Shown here one piece after another: positions 62,443-64,000 of a DNA stretch of 64,000 bases. Positions within the stretch are counted from its first letter, which is position 1. Each line of letters begins with the position of its first letter. The notes below the pieces were generated by a model. It did not search any database. It was not told the origin of the DNA and saw nothing but the letters and a program-made list of their open reading frames with translations. Source of the DNA: Candidatus Acidiferrum typicum. Lineage in GTDB: Bacteria; Acidobacteriota; Terriglobia; Acidiferrales; UBA7541. Position numbers and translations under genes: made by a program. The stretch covers positions 8,978 through 72,977 of the forward strand of contig DLMH01000025.1 of the NCBI GenBank assembly GCA_002478115.1. Direction: 5' to 3'.

Positions 62443-63855
62443 CTAGCCTTCGCGGAGTTTGTGACCCGCGAGATTGCCGAGGCCATCGTAGGCGGCGTAC
62501 TTGTAGGTTTCGCTGAGGGTCGGATAGTTGAAGACCTGTTCGATGAATTCATCGATGGGGAGGCCCTTGTCCAGAACCATCATGCCGATGTGAATCAGCT
62601 CGCTGGCCGATTCGCCGATCAGGCTGACCCCAAGGAGCCTGCGGTCCGCGCGCGCGAAAATGAGCTTGAGCATGCCGGAAGTATCGCCCGTGATATGACC
62701 CCGTGCGTTGTTCTCGTACAGGGCGCGCCCGACGCAATATTCGATTCCCTTCTCCTGGCAGGACTCCTCAATTTCACCGGCAGCGGAAATTTCCGGAATG
62801 GTGTAAATGCCCATGGGAAGAAGCGACGGCACGCGCTCCTTGTATTTGAGGCCGAAAGCGTGACACACGGCCACGCGGCCTTGTTCCATGGAGGTTGAAG
62901 CGAGCGCGGGAAAACCGATGACGTCGCCGGCGGCATAGATATGCGGTACGGCGGTGCGATAGTGATCGTCCACGGCGAGGTAGCCTTTGTCGTTGATGGC
63001 CAGCCCCGCTTTGTCCAGCCCCAAGCCGTCAACCGCGGCGCGGCGACCCGCGGCAAAGAGCGCCGCGTCCGTTTCCAGCGTCTTCCCGCTTTTCATGAAA
63101 AGCCGCGCGCCGGAAGAAGTGTTTTCCACTTTCACGGGGCGCTCGTTGAACCACAAGTTCATTCCCAGCGAAACAAAACGATCGCGCAAACCATTGGCGA
63201 TTTCCGCGTCCAGGAATGGCAGCAAGCGATCACGGCCGTCAACTAGGGTCATATTCACGCCGAGCGCCATGAAAATGGAGGCGTACTCGCAACCGATGAC
63301 GCCGCCGCCAATGACCGCGAGGCTCTTCGGAATGCGATTCATCCGCAAAAATGTGTCGGAGTCAAAAGTGTGCACATCGTCGAAGGCAATTTCCGCGGGC
63401 CGGTGAGGCTTGGACCCAGTGGAAATCAGGATGACCTCGCCGCGCAGGCGCCGCGTCCCCGCCGGGCCGCCCACAATCACGGTGTGGGGATTCTCAAAGG
63501 AGGCCTGGCCACGCACCAGTTCAATTTTGTGCAGCTCCAGATTTTTCAGGATGCGCCGACGCTCCATTTCAACCACCGTGCGCTCGTGATGCATGAAATC
63601 GCCGATGGTCAGATTTTCCTTCAGCGAGTAATCAATGCCATAAAGGCCGCGCTGCTTCAAACCGGAAAAGTAGAGGGCCGATTCGCGCAGTGTTTTGCTG
63701 GGGACCGTGCCGGTATTGACGCAACTGCCGCCGACGGCCTGGGCGCGCTCAATCACCGCAACGCGTTTGCCGAAATACGCGGCCTGGGCGCCGCCCTTTT
63801 CGCCGGCAGGGCCACAACCAATCACAATCAAATCGAAGGAATCAGAAGTGGGCAC
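62443..63855 (-). CDS. sthA: Soluble pyridine nucleotide transhydrogenase (SthA type)
   Basis: A 470-residue flavoprotein of the lipoamide dehydrogenase fold. The FAD motif is LIVIGCGPAGEKGGAQAAYFG. At the redox site it reads GGSCVNTGTVPSKTLRE: one Cys remains and the second is Thr, as in SthA, so it is not a disulfide reductase. The NAD site is LAVIGGGVIGCEYASIF and the C-terminal dimer motif is ASELIHIGMMVLDKG. It exchanges reducing power between NADH and NADPH in the cytosol. Confidence 0.93.
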   Translation of the reverse strand: MPTSDSFDLIVIGCGPAGEKGGAQAAYFGKRVAVIERAQAVGGSCVNTGTVPSKTLRESALYFSGLKQRGLYGIDYSLKENLTIGDFMHHERTVVEMERRRILKNLELHKIELVRGQASFENPHTVIVGGPAGTRRLRGEVILISTGSKPHRPAEIAFDDVHTFDSDTFLRMNRIPKSLAVIGGGVIGCEYASIFMALGVNMTLVDGRDRLLPFLDAEIANGLRDRFVSLGMNLWFNERPVKVENTSSGARLFMKSGKTLETDAALFAAGRRAAVDGLGLDKAGLAINDKGYLAVDDHYRTAVPHIYAAGDVIGFPALASTSMEQGRVAVCHAFGLKYKERVPSLLPMGIYTIPEISAAGEIEESCQEKGIEYCVGRALYENNARGHITGDTSGMLKLIFARADRRLLGVSLIGESASELIHIGMMVLDKGLPIDEFIEQVFNYPTLSETYKYAAYDGLGNLAGHKLREG

Positions 63856-64000
63856 AAAACCTCCGCAGGAGCGCTCCCCTAACCCACATTTCTCACAGCT
63901 TGGCAGAAGAGGAATGAAGTTTGTTCGAATTGGGGATTGCGAGTTAATTTCGCGGGGTGCTGTTGTTTAGTTGATCCGTTTTTCGCTTGGCGTGAGAGTT
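63856..64000. other. Upstream of sthA to window end, nothing recognised
   Basis: About 145 bases of non-coding sequence. It should hold the sthA promoter. GGAGGTTTTGTGCC on the minus strand gives a ribosome site for sthA. No other gene begins before the window edge. Confidence 0.4.

Noticed and set aside
62443..63855. Lipoamide dehydrogenase or mercuric reductase
   Set aside because: The second redox cysteine is replaced by Thr in GTVPSK, as in SthA, so a disulfide reductase role is unlikely.

Overview
This GC-rich window looks like part of an Acidobacteriota chromosome, most likely class Terriglobia (the Koribacter/Terriglobus side). That assignment is inferred from gene content, not from a marker gene. 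The pointers are a TonB-dependent receptor with an N-terminal carboxypeptidase-regulatory-like domain, a DUF2934 protein, two NtrC-type two-component systems, PPi-type phosphofructokinase signatures, many short secreted proteins of unknown function, and an unusually dense population of short hairpin repeats between genes. No rRNA, tRNA, CRISPR array or intact transposon was recognised.

Layout. 1-10 kb: left-truncated siderophore-type receptor, aldehyde dehydrogenase, acetyl-CoA synthetase, a DUF2934 protein, a methyltransferase, an M50/CBS intramembrane protease and small membrane or secreted proteins. 9.5-16.7 kb: two secreted unknowns, an overlapping oligopeptide-type solute-binding protein, an NtrY-like kinase and an NtrC-like regulator, all on the plus strand. 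16.9-20.2 kb: a small helical secreted protein with a clear intrinsic terminator, a polysaccharide deacetylase coupled to a zinc-ribbon protein, and a glycine-zipper envelope protein. 20.4-24.3 kb (minus): a second NtrC-type operon, regulator -> PAS kinase -> small putative lipoprotein.

24.5-27.0 kb is an accessory island with relaxed codon use. It has a perfect sigma-70 consensus promoter followed at once by an intrinsic terminator, a DUF3800 protein, and a tight two-gene pair resembling HicB/HicA. Copies of an AATCAACAC motif lie on both sides. This is the best candidate for an undescribed small system.

27-33.5 kb: a second glycine-zipper envelope protein, MsrPQ methionine sulfoxide repair, a type 5 uracil-DNA glycosylase, an inositol-phosphatase-like enzyme and a secreted HEYTH metalloprotease/TPR-like protein. 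33.6-47.6 kb: an aromatic amino acid cluster (trpC, trpF, trpB, trpA, chorismate mutase, DAHP synthase, prephenate dehydrogenase). It is split between trpC and trpF by a heavy-metal RND efflux operon with a methyltransferase, and between trpB and trpA by a secreted unknown.

47.6-57.6 kb: an RNase H-like exonuclease, a two-subunit 3-oxoacid CoA-transferase, a CDP-alcohol phosphatidyltransferase, a MITE-like repeat, a chimeric Fe-S/cNMP/hexahaem protein with no signal peptide, an aldo/keto reductase, phosphofructokinase, a DJ-1/PfpI protein, a TonB C-terminal protein and a HAD phosphatase. 57.9-64 kb is a decayed region: an IS3-type remnant joined to a beheaded gene, a probable truncated HbpS/GlcG-like gene and several secreted proteins. 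It ends with an SthA-type transhydrogenase.

All family assignments come from reading motifs by eye; no database search was run.
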